Part shown: positions 22,651-23,809 of the stretch, piece after piece
Layout: each line of letters begins with the position of its first letter
Position numbering within the stretch: position 1 is the stretch's first letter
Origin: Syntrophaceae bacterium UBA4059
Lineage (GTDB): Bacteria; Desulfobacterota; Syntrophia; Syntrophales; Smithellaceae
Assembly: GCA_002382045.1 (NCBI GenBank)
Contig: DFZJ01000039.1
Span: forward strand, 1 to 23,809
Direction of reading: 5' to 3'
Length of the DNA stretch: 23,809 nucleotides
Program-made: the position numbers and the translations under genes
The notes under the pieces: generated by a model
What the model saw: only the letters and a program-made list of their open reading frames with translations
What the model was told of the DNA's origin: nothing
Database searches by the model: none

Positions 22651-23388
22651 ATGTTGAAAGTTTATAATTGCGATCTTCATATTCACACTTGCCTGTCGCC
22701 CTGCGCTGAGTTGGATATGCATCCGAAAGCGCTGGTGGAAAGAGCGCTGGAAAAAAAGCTCGATATCATCGCCATCAGCGACCATAACGCTTCCGCAAAT
22801 GTCCCGTACGTTATGGCGGCAGCAGCCGGAAAAAACATTCAAGTCATCCCCGCTATGGAAATCACGACCAGTGAAGAAGTCCACCTGCTGGCTCTCTTTG
22901 AGTCCCTGTCCGATCTGGCGAAACTTCAGACCATCATTGATCAGCACTTATTTGGCGAAAATGATGAAAACCGCTTTGGTGTTCAAGCCATTGTCAACGA
23001 ATCAGGGGAGGTGGAAGGCTTAAATAATCAATTGCTGATCGGTGCGACTGATTTATCCATTGATGAGATCATCGAGACCATTCATCAACTGAAAGGCCTT
23101 GCCATTCCCGCGCATATTGACCGGGAAAGTTTCAGCGTTTTGAGCCAATTAGGTTTTATAGACGACCATGCGCACTTTGACGGGCTGGAAATATCTAAAT
23201 TAACGGGTATCCAACAGGGCCGTATTCAATATGCCGATCTGGGACGTTATCCGTTTCTCACGTCCTCGGATGCCCATTTTATCAAGGATATCGGAACATC
23301 AACCACAAAAATTCTTCTGGGAGAACCAACATTTGATGAATTAAAGATGGCCCTCTCCAGGCAAAACGGCCGTCACATTCTGGAGTAG
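22651..23388 (+). CDS. PHP-domain phosphoesterase
   Basis: A 245-residue metal-dependent phosphoesterase of the PHP family. Metal-site motifs: CDLHIHTCLSPCAELDM (7-23, H10, H12), ISDHNASAN (42-50, D44, H45), PAMEITTSEEVHLLAL (E70, H78), PAHIDRES and SSDAHFIKD. All four PHP motifs are intact. The CLSPCAELDM insert is typical of the subfamily found with DRTGG and HATPase genes. The substrate is unknown: it could be a nucleotide, polyphosphate or a phosphoprotein. It ends 2 nt before the next ATPase gene. As part of this cluster it could act as the phosphatase arm of a phosphorylation switch (inference). Confidence 0.9.
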   Translation: MLKVYNCDLHIHTCLSPCAELDMHPKALVERALEKKLDIIAISDHNASANVPYVMAAAAGKNIQVIPAMEITTSEEVHLLALFESLSDLAKLQTIIDQHLFGENDENRFGVQAIVNESGEVEGLNNQLLIGATDLSIDEIIETIHQLKGLAIPAHIDRESFSVLSQLGFIDDHAHFDGLEISKLTGIQQGRIQYADLGRYPFLTSSDAHFIKDIGTSTTKILLGEPTFDELKMALSRQNGRHILE

Positions 23389-23390
23389 AA

Positions 23391-23809
23391 ATGCTTACCC
23401 TCGCCGATCATATTTTGGATATCGCCGAAAATTCCGTTCGCGCCGGCGCAAAGCTCATTGAAATCAGTATCGATGAGGATTCCAACACTGATTTGCTGAC
23501 CCTTGAAATTAAAGATGACGGCCACGGCATGAGCCAAGAGGCCCTTCATAAAGCGCTCGACCCTTTTTATACAACCAAAACCGTTCGACGCGTGGGTCTT
23601 GGGCTGCCGCTTCTTCGGGATGCCGCCTACCGATCCGGCGGAACGTTTCATCTGGAATCGCAAGAGAATTCAGGCACTAATGTAAAAGCCACCTTTGGCT
23701 TGCACCATTTGGACAGACAACCCCTGGGTGCTATTATTAACACAATCATTATTCTCATTATTTCTAATTCTGATGTTGATTTTTTTTACAAACACAGGCA
23801 TAATGACCG
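23391..23809 (+). CDS. HATPase-domain protein, 3' end outside window
   Basis: The frame opens at ATG 23391, 2 nt after the PHP gene stop, and stays open for 139 codons to the end of the window. It has a short alpha-helical N-terminus, then GHKL motifs: ADHILDIAENSVRAGA (5-20, N14), IKDDGHGMS (40-48), DPFYTTK (57-63) and VGLGLPLL (68-75), followed by SGTNVKATF. No HisKA domain precedes them. The protein differs from the upstream ATPase (it keeps the DPFYTTK lid of sensor kinases), so the cluster has two distinct ATPases. The last visible part (LGAIINTIIILIISNSDVDF) looks like the family's C-terminal helix. Confidence 0.85.
   Translation, partial: MLTLADHILDIAENSVRAGAKLIEISIDEDSNTDLLTLEIKDDGHGMSQEALHKALDPFYTTKTVRRVGLGLPLLRDAAYRSGGTFHLESQENSGTNVKATFGLHHLDRQPLGAIINTIIILIISNSDVDFFYKHRHND

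Noticed and set aside
1..23809. CRISPR arrays, rRNA and tRNA genes
   Set aside because: No regularly spaced repeats, no rRNA blocks and no tRNA-like T-loop/anticodon arrangement noticed by eye; no covariance search could be run.

Overview
The window reads as chromosome of a Gram-negative anaerobe. I infer a Desulfobacterota member close to Syntrophales (Syntrophus/Smithella type). The reasons are the style of the universal-stress, sensor-kinase and REC-LuxR proteins, the compact aro operon containing a fused aroDE, two signal-peptidase-II lipoproteins, and a DRTGG/ATPase/PHP cluster of the sort found beside [FeFe]-hydrogenase genes in anaerobes. This placement is inference from gene content, not a database result.

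Layout. 1-2209 (+): the C-terminus of a copper-type P-ATPase, a decayed universal stress protein gene fused by deletion to a decayed DUF6448-like gene, and an intact hemerythrin-like HHE protein. 2264-5904 (+): a sigma70-like promoter followed by a membrane histidine kinase, a single-domain receiver and a REC-LuxR regulator, closely spaced. 6115-9500: an accessory, AT-rich stretch with a tyrosine recombinase, a higBA toxin-antitoxin pair whose promoter and palindromic operator lie directly on the start codon, two lipoprotein genes, a REP-like repeat and a scrap of a receiver gene. 9520-18221 (-): a GC-richer eight-gene operon, aroF-aroB-pheA-aroDE-aroA-aroK-aroC-tyrA. It encodes every step from erythrose-4-phosphate plus PEP to chorismate and on to phenylpyruvate and hydroxyphenylpyruvate. 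18288-19154 (-): a prohibitin/SPFH membrane protein. 19436-21014 (-): thiM-thiE under a TPP riboswitch. 21137-23809 (+): a small DUF2283-like remnant, then DRTGG, HATPase, DRTGG, PHP phosphoesterase and a second HATPase that runs off the window.

The most interesting item is the aro operon leader. A TTGACA-17-TATATA promoter is followed by an unannotated 31-codon peptide gene (18064-18159, minus) containing the run FGFWFYYYY. After it come four segments sharing a CCATGG core: a 9-bp hairpin, then a perfect 11-bp hairpin with a U-tract, just before the DAHP synthase ribosome site. This is the architecture of a transcription attenuator that senses Phe, Tyr and Trp together and controls the whole common aromatic pathway. 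The spacing does not fit the textbook trp switch exactly, so the mechanism deserves a close look. The second candidate system is the DRTGG/ATPase/PHP cluster at the right edge, which looks like an uncharacterised redox- or ligand-responsive signalling module.
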